Shown one piece after another: positions 1-9,474 of a DNA stretch of 31,785 nt (position 1 is the stretch's first letter; every line of letters starts with the position of its first letter). A program made the position numbers and the translations under genes. This DNA comes from Blastocladiella britannica. Lineage: Eukaryota > Blastocladiomycota > Blastocladiomycetes > Blastocladiales > Blastocladiaceae. The notes beneath the pieces were generated by a model. The model saw only the letters and a list, made by a program, of their open reading frames with translations. It did not search any database and had not been told where the DNA came from. Location of the stretch: NCBI GenBank assembly GCA_025349905.2, contig MU624684.1, forward strand, positions 1 to 31,785. The letters run 5' to 3'.

Positions 1-2
1 AG

Positions 3-176
3 TGGGGTTCTCAGGACATGGTGAGTGCAGCTGGTGGATGCTGCAAGATCCAGTGGAGTGATGTTCTTGAGCAGGGTCAGATACATTATTGGATTCGACA
101 ACAAGACAACTTGTTGAGCTCGTGCTTTGCTTCAACGCAACGCGACTTTGCCCATTCAGAAACAAGGTGGATTTAA
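3..176 (+). CDS. Possible C-terminal end of a gene entering from the left edge
   Basis: One plus-strand frame stays open from base 3 to a TAA at 174-176, about 57 codons, with no upstream limit because it meets the window edge. The predicted residues are mixed and not low-complexity. I recognise no domain. A GTGAGT donor-like motif at 20-25 could end an exon instead, and a 28-codon minus-strand frame (ATG at 86) is also open to the edge, so the assignment is weak. Bases 177-311 after it hold nothing I can identify. Confidence 0.2.
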   Translation, partial: WGSQDMVSAAGGCCKIQWSDVLEQGQIHYWIRQQDNLLSSCFASTQRDFAHSETRWI

Positions 177-311
177 TTTCATAGTCACCTGTTTGTGCTT
201 GACCACAAAAAAATGTTTAGGTATTACGTACATCGCCTTATTGTAGCCGAGGACCACATTGGAAATACTCCTAAGATGTTCCGTGTTGTGTGAGATATCT
301 CTAAATTTTTC

Positions 312-329
312 GGTGTTGGGAATTGAAGA
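312..329. repeat. Left copy of 18-bp direct repeat (target-site duplication)
   Basis: The sequence GGTGTTGGGAATTGAAGA is repeated exactly at 831-848. The bases just outside the two copies differ, so the match is exactly 18 bp. It bounds a block whose composition differs from its flanks, as expected of a target-site duplication made during insertion. Confidence 0.75.
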
Positions 330-406
330 GTGTTATTTCGGCAAAACCCAGGTTTGGGAGAGAAAAACGGAGGTGAAAACAACAGAAAGATCCCCGCCCC
401 TATAAC

Positions 407-422
407 GAGGGCGCGAGCCCTC
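407..422 (-). other. Stem-loop with GNRA-like loop in the element's 3' tail
   Basis: GAGGGC-GCGA-GCCCTC forms a perfect 6-bp stem; on the plus strand the loop reads GCGA, a GNRA tetraloop. A second inverted repeat, GTGTCC-CA-GGACAC, lies at 437-450. Both fall in the non-coding tail downstream of the minus-strand stop codon at 453. Hairpins in LINE 3' ends can serve as recognition sites for the reverse transcriptase; that role here is inference. Confidence 0.35.
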
Positions 423-452
423 GCAGTCCTGCTATAGTGTCCCAGGACACGG

Positions 453-830
453 TCAGCCGAAAACGAAACCTCTCAACTGGGCAGGGTCGCCGCCGCGTAG
501 CGCATCGACCACTCGGTCATGAGCGGAGAGCCGGATCCGGCACTCCAACGCGTCGTGGACCGACAGCTTGGCCCCACAATCCCGGCAGCGGCCGCCGCGG
601 CGATCAGATCCGTTCGCCGGCGCACCTTGCGGCTGGCACTGGCCCGGAAGCTTGACGCCCTGCGCCGGCGGCGCGTCCACGTTCTCCACCATGCCGTCGC
701 GCTCATCGGCTGCGCACAGGCGCTCGAAGTGCCCGCGCCAGGCCACCACGCGGATGCTGGCGGATACAGCATGCACCAGGCGGGCGACGATCTGCGGGCC
801 TTGGCGGTGGTCCTCTCCTCCAGCAGGCGG
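453..830 (-). pseudogene. Retroelement ORF fragment with C-terminal CCHC zinc-knuckle motif
   Basis: The minus frame inside the inserted block gives about 125 residues before a stop at 453. Near its end it has CRDCGAKLSVHDALEC (bases 587-540), spacing C-x2-C-x6-H-x4-C. This is close to the C-x(1-3)-C-x(7-8)-H-x4-C signature found after reverse transcriptase in many non-LTR elements. No reverse transcriptase catalytic motifs remain. The frame continues across the right direct repeat into host DNA, which is chance readthrough. It is a dead fragment. Alternative: a GC-rich non-coding segment with a fortuitous cysteine cluster. Confidence 0.45.
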
Positions 831-848
831 GGTGTTGGGAATTGAAGA
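831..848. repeat. Right copy of 18-bp direct repeat (target-site duplication)
   Basis: Exact copy of the 18 bases at 312-329, 519 bp away. Removing one copy and the block between them restores a continuous AT-rich spacer upstream of the CDC14 gene. Bases 849-1010 after it look like the 5' leader of that gene: AT-rich, with a 10-base A run near 951. Confidence 0.75.
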
Positions 849-1010
849 AATATAACCTCGTAGGAAGGAAAGTGCTTTGGACGGGGTATGTGATTTAAAC
901 CAGGTAAGCTTCCCATTATCAAAATTATCCCTGTTTTCTTTGTTCATTCAAAAAAAAAAAATTATTTTCTCCTCGAGTTGTAAAATTAACTCCAAATCGC
1001 TGATCCCACA

Positions 1011-2714
1011 ATGCCTTACTTTCCGGTCGTCTATGCAGCTGCTGGATCTGCGTCCGCCGGTGCCGCGGCGCCGAACAATATGGTGGAATTCATCCCAGGT
1101 TTGTTCCGAAATTCAAGTTCCTTCAATCCGTTTTTTATATACTGGATATACATACAAAATATATCGCCAAATATTTTAGGCAAGCTTTCGTACTGCTGGA
1201 CACAGCAAGATCTGTCCCATAGAAATGCAGCATCACTCGACACTTTTTACTTTACCATTGATAACATGTTTGTCTATATTCCATTTTTCGCCGACTTTGG
1301 GCCGCTGAACATGTCGCATCTCTACCGGTTCATTTGTTTACTCGATGCCAACTTGAAGGTATGTTGAGGAATCCGTGCCAATTCGCCCTGGATCTCAATC
1401 TAAAATCCAAACAATGCCTTCGTATCCTTTTCCAGGAAGCCCAGGCGAATGGCAAACGGGTCGTGTTCTATTCTAGTACAAATGCTGATAAACGCGCAAA
1501 TGCTGCCTACCTCATCTCTTGCTACATGGTTCGTCCGATGTTTCCTCATTTTCAAATCGCATTGCTCCCGGTTTTGACACTACGCACCAATACGTGCAGA
1601 TGGTGCTCCATAATCAAGAGCCAGAGGATGCTTACCGTCCGTTGGTGGGCATTTCACCTCCCCTGATGCCCTTCCGAGATGCTGGTTCAGGGCCGCCGAC
1701 GTACTTTTTGACCGTGATGGACTGCCTGAAGGGCCTCTCCAAATCCATCAAAGTCGGCCTGTTCTCGTTTTCGCAATTCGACTTGGAACAGTATGAGAAA
1801 CACGAGCGCGTCGATTTCGGGGACTTTAACTGGATCACGCCCAAGTATTTGGCATTTGCTTCGCCGACCGACAACCCGAATGCTCCCTTTCCTGCCACTG
1901 CCATGGCGGATTACTTCGCTCACAACAAGGTTGGGACGGTCATTCGGCTCAACAATAAGCTCTACGACAAGACTGTCTTTACGCGGCGGGGTATCGAGCA
2001 TATTGAGATGTACTTCCCTGATGGCTCATGCCCGACTGACGCGGTGCTGCAGCGTTTCTTGGACATTGCCGATGTTCGCACAGGTGCGTTTTCCTCCATC
2101 CGAAATAACTTAATGCTCAGTTTTTTTTCTTTTGGCGTGCAGCTCCCATTGCAATTCATTGCAAGGCCGGCCTTGGACGCACTGGTTCTCTCATCGGGGC
2201 ATCGCTCATGAAGGATTATTATTTCACGGCGTCGGAGGTCATTGGGTTCCTTCGCATCATGCGCCCAGGGTCCGTGGTTGGGCCCCAGCAGAATTGGCTG
2301 CACGCAAAGCAAAAGGAGCTGCACGGAATGAACGCCCTGCGTCAAGCGAGCGCTTCCGCGCACCAATCTTCACAAGTGGCTTCAAGTGCGTGGGCTCCAG
2401 CGCAGCAGGCCATGGTGCAACACCACGAGGACATGTTGCCCGCGGACTTTGATTACGCTCCGACGCCGGCAAGGGTGGCCGTCGTTCCCCTGCAGCCCCG
2501 CAAGGTCCACGATCCCAACGATCCCCTCTCGGTGAGCTCGAGCGCAAGTGGTTATCACCTGCGGAGCCGCCAAGCGGCTGCGAGGGCCGTGAGCTCGAGC
2601 TCTGCGATGCAAGCAGTTGGCAAACCTATCGCAGCATGGGAATCGCCGGCGAGCGCGCCAAAGGCGATATCGACCAAACGGAGCAGCACGCAGCGCGGTC
2701 ATGGCCATGTGTAA
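1011..2714 (+). CDS. CDC14: Dual-specificity protein phosphatase CDC14
   Basis: Cdc14 phosphatases remove phosphate from Cdk sites (pSer-Pro) to drive mitotic exit and cytokinesis; they act in the nucleolus, nucleus and at spindle poles. Five exons: 1011-1098, 1180-1358, 1436-1528, 1600-2083, 2143-2714, giving 471 aa. The N-terminal DSPn-like domain includes [20 protein letters not shown] and [11 protein letters not shown]. The general-acid loop is [10 protein letters not shown] (Asp about 261). The P-loop [10 protein letters not shown] carries the nucleophile Cys288 and Arg294, followed by [16 protein letters not shown], a Cdc14 hallmark. After about residue 345 the tail is disordered and Ser/Ala-rich. 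The first ATG in exon 1 gives a short N-terminus before the conserved EFI motif. All catalytic residues are present. The retroelement remnant sits about 160 bp upstream of the start. Stop is 157 bp from the convergent AMSH gene; the spacer is a polypyrimidine stretch. Confidence 0.95.
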
Positions 2715-2871
2715 AAAAAAAATCGAAAAAAGCCACCTCCTCCCTCTCCTCTCCCCTTTCTTCCTCTCCCATTCTCTCCCCTCGTATATAAAGTAAATCA
2801 AAATGTTCCCTCTAATTCAAGTTTATAGTCATGAGGATGATGCAGTGAGCAAGGGAGGCAATGAGCCTGCC

Positions 2872-4723
2872 TCAAGCAGACCGTGTCCGCAAATCAACGA
2901 CATGGAGTGGCGCGCCTGGGACCCACATTGCGTGGCCAACGCCAGGGTTTTGCTGAGTGTCGGCCGAGACGTACAGTTGAATGTCGCTCGGGTGGGGATG
3001 GAAGCCCGAGTCTGGGCACTGCTTCAGGAACTGGACGCCAGGGGGTTCCGAGAGGCGGTACACGCCGATCTCGCCGTGCCTGGGAGACACCACCACGGCA
3101 ATTGCCTCGTCCAGGCAGATTTGATAGCCAAGATGGTTGTGGAGATCGACCGAGGACATGAAGCACGATTGGGTTGGATGCGTGTGGATCCAGCCGATCG
3201 AGAACAGTTGCCGCTTGTCGAGGTACATGAGAACGTCCTCTTCACGGATCATTGTACAGCTAATCCAGGTCAAACAGAGCGGCGTTAGGTTGCAGCTCAA
3301 ACGATCAAGTTAAAATAACATACGTGTCGGGGGTCGATTCTTGCAAGGGCACGACCAGATGGGTGATATAATATTGCCCCTCAAAGAGCTTGCCAGCCAG
3401 TACACCACAGGTCTCCACCTTGCGGTCCGTGTTGGCGGCGGCCAGGCCAATGAACTTGTCGATGAGGGCCAAAGGCACAAAGACGGTGCGCAGCGGCTTG
3501 CCTCCTTCCAAGCGTCCACGGCGGCGATGGTTGTGGTGTGTCGGTGGAGGATCGGTACGAACCGCCGGGGGCGCGCTGGGAGCGAGGGCAGCATGACGCA
3601 AGGATGGAGAAGGAACTGCCGGGACGGGCCTAGTGGCGGGGCTAGGCGCGACGGCGTATGCGGGCGCTGCATACGTGGGCGCGAGTGGCGGCGGCGGCGT
3701 CTGGGCGAGCACACTGGGATAGAACGGCGTGTACATGTGCGGCGGCGGCTGGGCATCAAATTGCTGTGCGGTAGCGAACGGATCCACCACTGGACCTGCG
3801 CCGAGCAAGTCAAGCGAAGGATACTTGGCCTGGAACATGGCAACGTCCGAGTCGCCAAAGGTCAACAAGTCGCGATCAGTGGAGACGGCGTGGTGTGGCG
3901 GTGGAAGCTCCTGGGGCTGCTGTCGTTGCTGTTGCTGCTGAGGTTGTAGCTGCTGTTGCTGCGGCCGAGGTTTGGCGGGGAATGATGACTGGAACGGCGG
4001 AGGAGCCTCTGGCAGGAGCGGCAGAAAGCCGAAATCGGCCGCCGAGGTCGAGCGGCCAGTGGTTGCCAAAGACGATGGCGCGGGTCGCGTAGCATTCACA
4101 GGAGCCGCGGGTGCCAGTCGCGTTGTAGTCGGCGGTGGGGACATGTGGCCATCGGCAGCCGAATCGCCGGTTGGGCGGGTCGCAGCAAGGCTGGGCCGAG
4201 CGCGTCGCAAAACCGGGGGCGAGGGGGCGTTCAAGGGGTGTCCGGCGAGGGCCGACGACGAGCCCGTCAGCGCCTTGATCATCTGTGGGGTCAGCGCTGG
4301 TTTGGGTGGCGTTGCCGCGGCTGGCCGATCCAGGGACGACGACGCCGGTGGCACTGCCGGGGCTGCTGCTGCTGCTGCTACTGGAGTCGCTGCCGGCGCG
4401 GAACTCGCAGCAGCCGCTCCTGGCCCTTCTGCGGGTGCGGACGCGTCTTGGCGAGCCTGCTTGCGGAGACGGGCCACCACGGGCCGAAGCACCTCGAGGC
4501 GGGTCACGGCGACCGAGGTATTGGCATGCACGACGCCGAGCAGCACTGCCAGCTGTGAACTGCTCGGGTGCTCAGCAAGACCGAGGGCAAGCTCGACAAA
4601 GCGCGAGTAGGCGTCAAAGGCATCCTCGAGCTCATTCTCCTTCTCGAGTGCTTGTGCGCGGCGGAACAGGTTGGTAGCGCTGCGTAGGGAATCGCGAATA
4701 TGTTCGGACGACAAGGACGACAT
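2872..4723 (-). CDS. AMSH-family JAMM deubiquitinase
   Basis: AMSH (STAMBP) enzymes are zinc metalloproteases that cleave K63-linked ubiquitin chains on cargo at ESCRT endosomes. Exons 4723-3324 and 3259-2872 give 595 aa. The N-terminal 60 residues are helical and match the USP8-dimerisation/MIT-like region that binds ESCRT-III. Residues about 100-410 are low-complexity: Pro/Ala-rich, with a Gln-rich run. The MPN+ domain starts near 418: ETCGVLAGKL supplies Glu437, and WIHTHPTQSCFMSSVD supplies zinc ligands His492, His494 and Asp505 plus Ser502. CPDSGFHPHP near the end matches the second, structural zinc site peculiar to AMSH rather than to other JAMM proteins. The 64-bp intron splits the codon of Thr467, just before the conserved Cys. 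The disordered linker is long for the family. Diverges from SDH4 across about 500 bp. Confidence 0.93.
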
Positions 4724-5228
4724 TGTTATTTTTACTGATTGGAAGAGAATTGCATTTTATTGAATTTGGCAGGCGGCACTCATTCACACTGATCTGCAGG
4801 CACACGTTCGCCCTCATTCAGCGAAAGAGGCAGGCAGAGAGGGACCTGACACACACACGCACGCAAAACAAACACCCAATCAGCACACACGTAAGCCCAA
4901 AAAGAATAATATTAGCGTGAAGAATTTTAGAAAATATTGACAGGCTCCGCTATCTAGGTCGACTCAAGGATAAACCAAGATTCATGACTGCTTCTCATCA
5001 GCACCTGAATATGTATACTAATCTACTACAATCACGTTAATGATGTACGAAGATAGGGAGCCTGAGAAAGATTTGTTGCGCAAAGTACTTTCGGAATGTG
5101 ACTTAACAATTTACTGTCAAGTTGTGGGTATATGCACGTGCCTTTGTATGATGCAATTATTCACCCTAGTTCCGATCTTCTCCTTTATGATTTTGGCTCT
5201 CTCACATCGAAATCAAGAACCAAAAACC
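4724..5228. promoter_or_regulatory. Divergent intergenic region between AMSH and SDH4
   Basis: About 505 bp separate two start codons pointing outward, so it should hold both promoters. It is AT-rich compared with the genes and contains a short CA/CG-repeat stretch at about 4851-4866. Several short open frames cross it without recognisable content. I see no defined binding site. Confidence 0.5.
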
Positions 5229-5774
5229 ATGCTTGCCCGTGCCAGTCCCCTTGCCCGCGCAACCGCCGCGTCTGCCCTTCGCCGCGCCGCGTCCTCGTCC
5301 GCGTCGTCTGCTTCGGCTGCATCTACGTCGGCAGCCGCCCTCCCGACCGGTACGTTAGACTTACACCCAAAAAGAGTACACACCAACTGAAAAGATAGAT
5401 ACGCAGGCGAGCACCACGGTTCGCGCATCCACGGCAGCACCCACTGGACCTACGAGCGCATTGCCTCGGCCGCGCTGGTCCCGCCGCTCGCCTTCGCCAT
5501 GGTCGCTGGCGCCCACCCCATCAACGACGTGGCCCTCGCGGTCCTGCTGCCCATCCACGGCTACATGGGCATGGACACCATCGTTACCGACTACGTCCCG
5601 AAGCGCAAGATGGGCACCCTCAACACTCTCGCAACCTGGGCCCTCCGCTTTGGCACCGTTGGTCTCGCGTACGGCCTGTGGAAGATCAACACCGAGGATG
5701 TGGGCGTGACCGAGGCATTCCGTCGCTTGTGGCGCGCCAAGGAGGAGGCGGCACTCAAGGAGCAGCAACAGTAA
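5229..5774 (+). CDS. SDH4: Succinate dehydrogenase membrane anchor subunit (CybS/SDH4), mitochondrial
   Basis: SDH4 anchors the succinate dehydrogenase catalytic dimer in the inner mitochondrial membrane and helps bind heme b and ubiquinone. Exons 5229-5349 and 5407-5774 give 162 aa, the normal size. The first 40 residues are rich in Ala, Ser and Arg with no acidic residues, a good matrix-targeting peptide. The mature part opens with GSTHWTYERI, the CybS signature, then three hydrophobic segments. The second includes LPIHGYMGMDTIVTDYVPKR, with the conserved heme-region His and the Asp-Tyr pair near the quinone site. The ATG is the first one followed by a transit peptide; the frame is open further upstream, but that stretch looks non-coding. 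Convergent with the EF-Ts gene, 93 bp between stops. Confidence 0.92.
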
Positions 5775-5867
5775 TTCTTCTTGATCGGCCGGCGTACCGA
5801 CTGATGATCGCGACACAAGACACGGGAGAACGAATATTAATTTTATACGCTATTGTAATCCCTGAAT

Positions 5868-6948
5868 TCAAGCAGAGGCCGCAACCTGTCGCTTGACCTC
5901 CTCGGCGAAGTCGACGGACGCCTGGGCCTCGATCCCCTCCCCAACTTCGTACCGAACAAAGTCCTGCACATACACCTGCGCGCCCTCAAGGACCTTGGCC
6001 ACCGTGACCTCCTCGACGCCATCAGCCGTGTGGAACGGCGTGGTGGCCGCGAACGGCGTGGTGTAGAGTTCGCGCACTGTCGGCGGGTTAAATCCGACAA
6101 TCACTTGCGCCAGCTGCTGTGCAAGCTTGCTGTGACGCGCGTCCAGTGGCTCGTGGGTACCCTTGAGAACAACGACGGCGCCAATGCGACCCACGCCCTC
6201 AAGGCGCTGGGCCTTGTCGCCATGCACGTATGCGCCAGAGACCATGGCCGTCGTGTCTGCGATGGCAACTCCTGTCGCGCGACGGAACGTCAGGTTCTCA
6301 CCCAGCGTACCAACGCACTCAAGAACGCGTCCCGCGATGGTCACGGGCATACCGTCCACCGTGGTGGGTTCCGCCTCGGTGGCATCTGCCCGCGGCAGGA
6401 GCGGTGCGGTGGAGAGAGCGGCAATATCCAGGGGAGCAAGAGTACCGGGCACTGCATTGTCGTCACGGCCAAGAAGGTGCGCCGTCAACGCAGACCGGTG
6501 CACGAGGTCGCGGAAAATGTCGCTCCGGGCAACGAAATCGGTCTCGGAATTAATCTTTTTTTTATATAATGCCAGTGTCAGGTACATGTACGCGTATATC
6601 CTTGGCCAAAAGAGTAAGACAGACCTCAACAATGGCCGAGCCAAGCGGCAGATCGGCAATGCCAACAAGGCCGTCGCGTGCGACGCGATTGGTCAGCTTG
6701 GCTTGCTTGGCAAGGCCGGACTGCGCGGCATGCTCCGCGAGCCACGCCATGGCCGCGTCGAAATCGTTGTTGGACTCCACCAGCGCGCGTTTGGCAAGGG
6801 TCATGGGCACGCCCTCGTTTTCCTTGCGGATGCGCGCAAGAAGAGCAATCGACGGCTTGACCGCCGCGGTTGCCGTCGAGTAGCGACGAGCAGCAGGGCC
6901 CGAGAGCCGCAGGGCGCGGGAGGCGAATCGCATCAAGGACGAAGTCAT
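5868..6948 (-). CDS. Mitochondrial translation elongation factor Ts
   Basis: EF-Ts recharges EF-Tu by exchanging GDP for GTP during mitochondrial protein synthesis. Exons 6948-6625 and 6554-5868 give 336 aa. Residues 1-25 form a basic, Arg/Ser-rich transit peptide. Residues about 32-70 match the N-terminal UBA-like helical domain. The intron sits inside the family signature: exon 1 ends AIVE and exon 2 starts INSETDFVARSD, the conserved EF-Tu contact. The rest is the dimerisation/core region. The intron acceptor is an A run (AAAAAAAAG) with no pyrimidine tract, but phase and homology across the join are exact. The start chosen is the first ATG that gives a transit peptide. It lies 62 bp downstream of the MscS gene's stop on the same strand. 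Confidence 0.93.
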
Positions 6949-7010
6949 TTGCTCAAAAAATGGAGTTGATTTCAAAGTGTGTGTTGAAGAGAACAAGACA
7001 TCAACGTGGA

Positions 7011-9337
7011 TCATGACGACAACAAGGCAGGTGGTGCCTTGCTCGGAGGCAGCGCCATCGACAGCAACGGCAACGGCAACGACGACGGGCCGCTTCCCGC
7101 AGACACTGGCGGCGCGCTTGGAAGCTGGGAGAGCGGGATGACTCCAAGCGACAGCAGGAACTCGCGCATGAAGAACAGGAGCTTCACCTTCCGCTGCCAC
7201 CGGCGAGCCCCGTCAATAAAGCTCCCGCGACCTTGGAATGTTGCTCGCAGCCGCAAACGGTGCCCATTCTCGATCAGCTCATTGGGGATCAGATCAAACT
7301 TGCCCGTCCATTCTGCAGATTCGCGTTGCAGGTACTCTGTGAGCGCTGTCTTGAGCAATACAAAGTGCTGACCCGAGAAGCTCTCGAAATTAACGTCCAC
7401 TGCCGCATTCACTTTTGTCAGATATCATATAAAAATAAAGAGAAGTGGTATTGTACACGTACGCTCGATCGCATCCACCATATCCCCAGCTCGCTTCGTG
7501 TTGGCAATCACCTTGGTCAGCAACAACGAGTTTGGAAAGTAGACAATATGCCCGTCGGCCTTTTTGAGGATGGTGCACGTCAGCCCAACACTCTCTACTC
7601 CGTAGCCGTCACCATCCACCAGAATGCGATCGCCAATATCAAATGGGTGGACGGCAAAGTGAAAGATCAGAGATTCAAAGGCGCCCTTGGCCGTTTGTCC
7701 GAAAATAAACGTTCCGGCCAGGAGCATGGAAGTCAGCGACACCTAATGAGAAATTGGACGAGATGTCAGTACCACCATTCCCCCTTTCTTTTCTGAAAAT
7801 AAAAGAGAGGACATACCCAGATGTTGCTAATGTTGACCTGAAAGCACAGCAACCAAATGAAAACGGCAATGAGCAAGCACAGGGACATGGCGATTCGATT
7901 CAGGTGGCCCACAATGTGTTCCAACTGGCCAAGCGAGCCCGTGAGATTCCGCCGCTCTTGATGCACGCCCAGCAGCCCCGAGAGCCACTCGCGCTTTGAT
8001 ATCTGCTTGTTCCGATCGAGGTCGAAGATGGCAAAAAACGCCTCGGCATCGACCGCAGTGAGATGTTGCTCCAATGACTCGATCGTCAAGTACGCCGCCG
8101 AGCCCGCAAGAAAATGGAACAGGCTGCGCGCGAGCTTGCGTGTGTCGCGCCGAGTGCCCAGCGATGACTTGCCATCGACCGCGAGGGGTAAAAAAACGCC
8201 AGATACGATCGAGCGCGTGTCTGAATCGGCTGGGATTGGGACAACGACGTCACCACTGTTGCTCGTCGTGACACCAAGATTGTTGCTGTAGTTGCTGTTC
8301 GAGCCATGACGCTTCCTCGCTTTCTTGGCGGAAATCAGAGTCTCGACCGTGTGCTCGTGCCGCTTGAGCGATTTGAGGCGCTCTGAATAGCGTGCTCGGT
8401 GAAAGCTGTTGGCCACGCGCTGCATGACAATCTTTTCCAGCAGCAGCAGCACAAACGTCGCAAGCATGGACCCGGTCATTGGGAGGACCCACCACGCTGC
8501 TGGCCCACAGCGATTCAGAGTATCGCATCCGAGCCAGTAAACGGTGAACTGGCAGACAAAGAGTGCGAGCGTGACCAGAACCGCACGGATCCACGGTGAC
8601 AGCTGCTCCACCTGTCCGACGCGCGCGAGTTGGTGCGTCCGTGCCTTGGCCTTAAACAGGCGGATCACGACTCGGAACCCGATCCAGAAAAAGTGATAGA
8701 CGACGAGCGACAAATCGAGGAATATCGACCACAGAATTGCTTCGTTGGCACGAATCAAATCCATCGACTCGCGGAAAATATTTGGGTTGATTGCCCACGC
8801 AATGAGAGCAGGTGTGGTGCAAGCAGAGAGGAGCCCGAGAAACATGGATAGATTGGCAAGCGTTTCGGACGGAAGGCACGTCCACCGCATGTTTGGCATT
8901 TGCCCGCCATGGACTTGCTCGAGATCGCCGCTCAGAGTCTCGTCATCGTCGATCCCACCGTGGTACCAGTCGAACCCATCATCTTCATCAATGCCAATGC
9001 GGGATTTTTTCTTTCCAGGAGACGACTGGTTTGGAGATTGATTGCCGCCGCCGCCACTTGCGCCTCCTTTGGTTGGCGTCGTTTGCGCGGATATAATCGA
9101 GAGGGCAGGTATACTGGGGGAGAGGGATAGGCGGTGGACAGGTATTTTGCCTTCAATGGAAACGCTTCGCTGATGTCCACGCCGCGGTGACACTGCTGGA
9201 TTCTCCAGTGGGAAGGCTGATTTTAGGATCGATCGGGGCGGCGATGACGGCGGGTCTCCGCTTCCGCTCCCACTCGTTGCAGGTGTAGGTGCTGAAAAGA
9301 GTGGGATCTTTTCATTCAATGAGAGGTTACTGGCCAT
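7011..9337 (-). CDS. EF-hand mechanosensitive ion channel (MscS/Msy family)
   Basis: Fungal Msy1/Msy2-type channels open on membrane stretch, release Ca2+ and help cells survive hypo-osmotic shock. Exons 9337-7817, 7742-7463 and 7411-7011 give 733 aa. Residues 1-160 are a Ser/Pro-rich cytoplasmic tail. Several membrane helices follow from about 165 to 330. An EF-hand lies at 439-450 (DLDRNKQISKRE; calcium ligands at positions 1, 3, 5, 7, 9 and 12 all suitable), followed by a helix, then the MscS pore helix and beta domain in exon 2 (GTFIFGQTAKGAFESLIFHF, HPFDIGDRILVDG). The EF-hand placed just before the pore segment is the diagnostic order for Msy channels. The C-terminal tail is Pro/Ser-rich. 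It shares a 137-bp divergent promoter with the K+ channel gene. Organelle placement (ER or plasma membrane) cannot be read from sequence. Confidence 0.9.
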
Positions 9338-9474
9338 GACTTATATTTCTATGTTAATTCGCTCTCTTGGAGAGTGAAAATTTCAATTTTTCCCAAACAA
9401 TCAAACGTGCAAACAGAAGCGACTGGGCAGAATATCACGAAAAACGTATAAACTCAAGATCCAGCGACCCCAAA
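9338..9474. promoter_or_regulatory. 137-bp divergent spacer between two ion-channel genes
   Basis: The start codons of the MscS-type channel (minus) and the cyclic-nucleotide-binding K+ channel (plus) are only 137 bp apart, so their promoters must overlap. The spacer is AT-rich (for example ATTTTTCCC near 9385). The plus frame is open through it, but from a TTG with no ATG before 9475, so I treat it as leader. An unseen upstream exon is possible. Confidence 0.6.

Larger units (their letters stand above)
330..830 (-). mobile_element. 5'-truncated non-LTR (LINE-like) retrotransposon remnant
   Basis: About 501 bp lie between two perfect 18-bp direct repeats. The block has no terminal inverted repeats. 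Its right three quarters are much more GC-rich than the surrounding intergenic DNA. On the minus strand it carries an open frame ending in a Cys-Cys-His-Cys cluster like that downstream of reverse transcriptase in LINE elements, followed by a non-coding tail of about 120 bp. Truncation at the 5' end, a C-terminal coding fragment and a long target-site duplication are what target-primed reverse transcription leaves. There is no poly(A) at the 3' junction, so the clade would be one that ends without it. The element identity is inference; the repeat and open frame are directly visible. Confidence 0.55.

Noticed and set aside
1..86. Minus-strand 28-codon frame from ATG at 86 to the left edge
   Set aside because: Too short to support, and it competes with a longer plus-strand open frame over the same bases.
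9367..9474. N-terminal extension of the K+ channel
   Set aside because: The frame is open but begins at TTG with no ATG, and lies in the short divergent promoter. Treated as leader.
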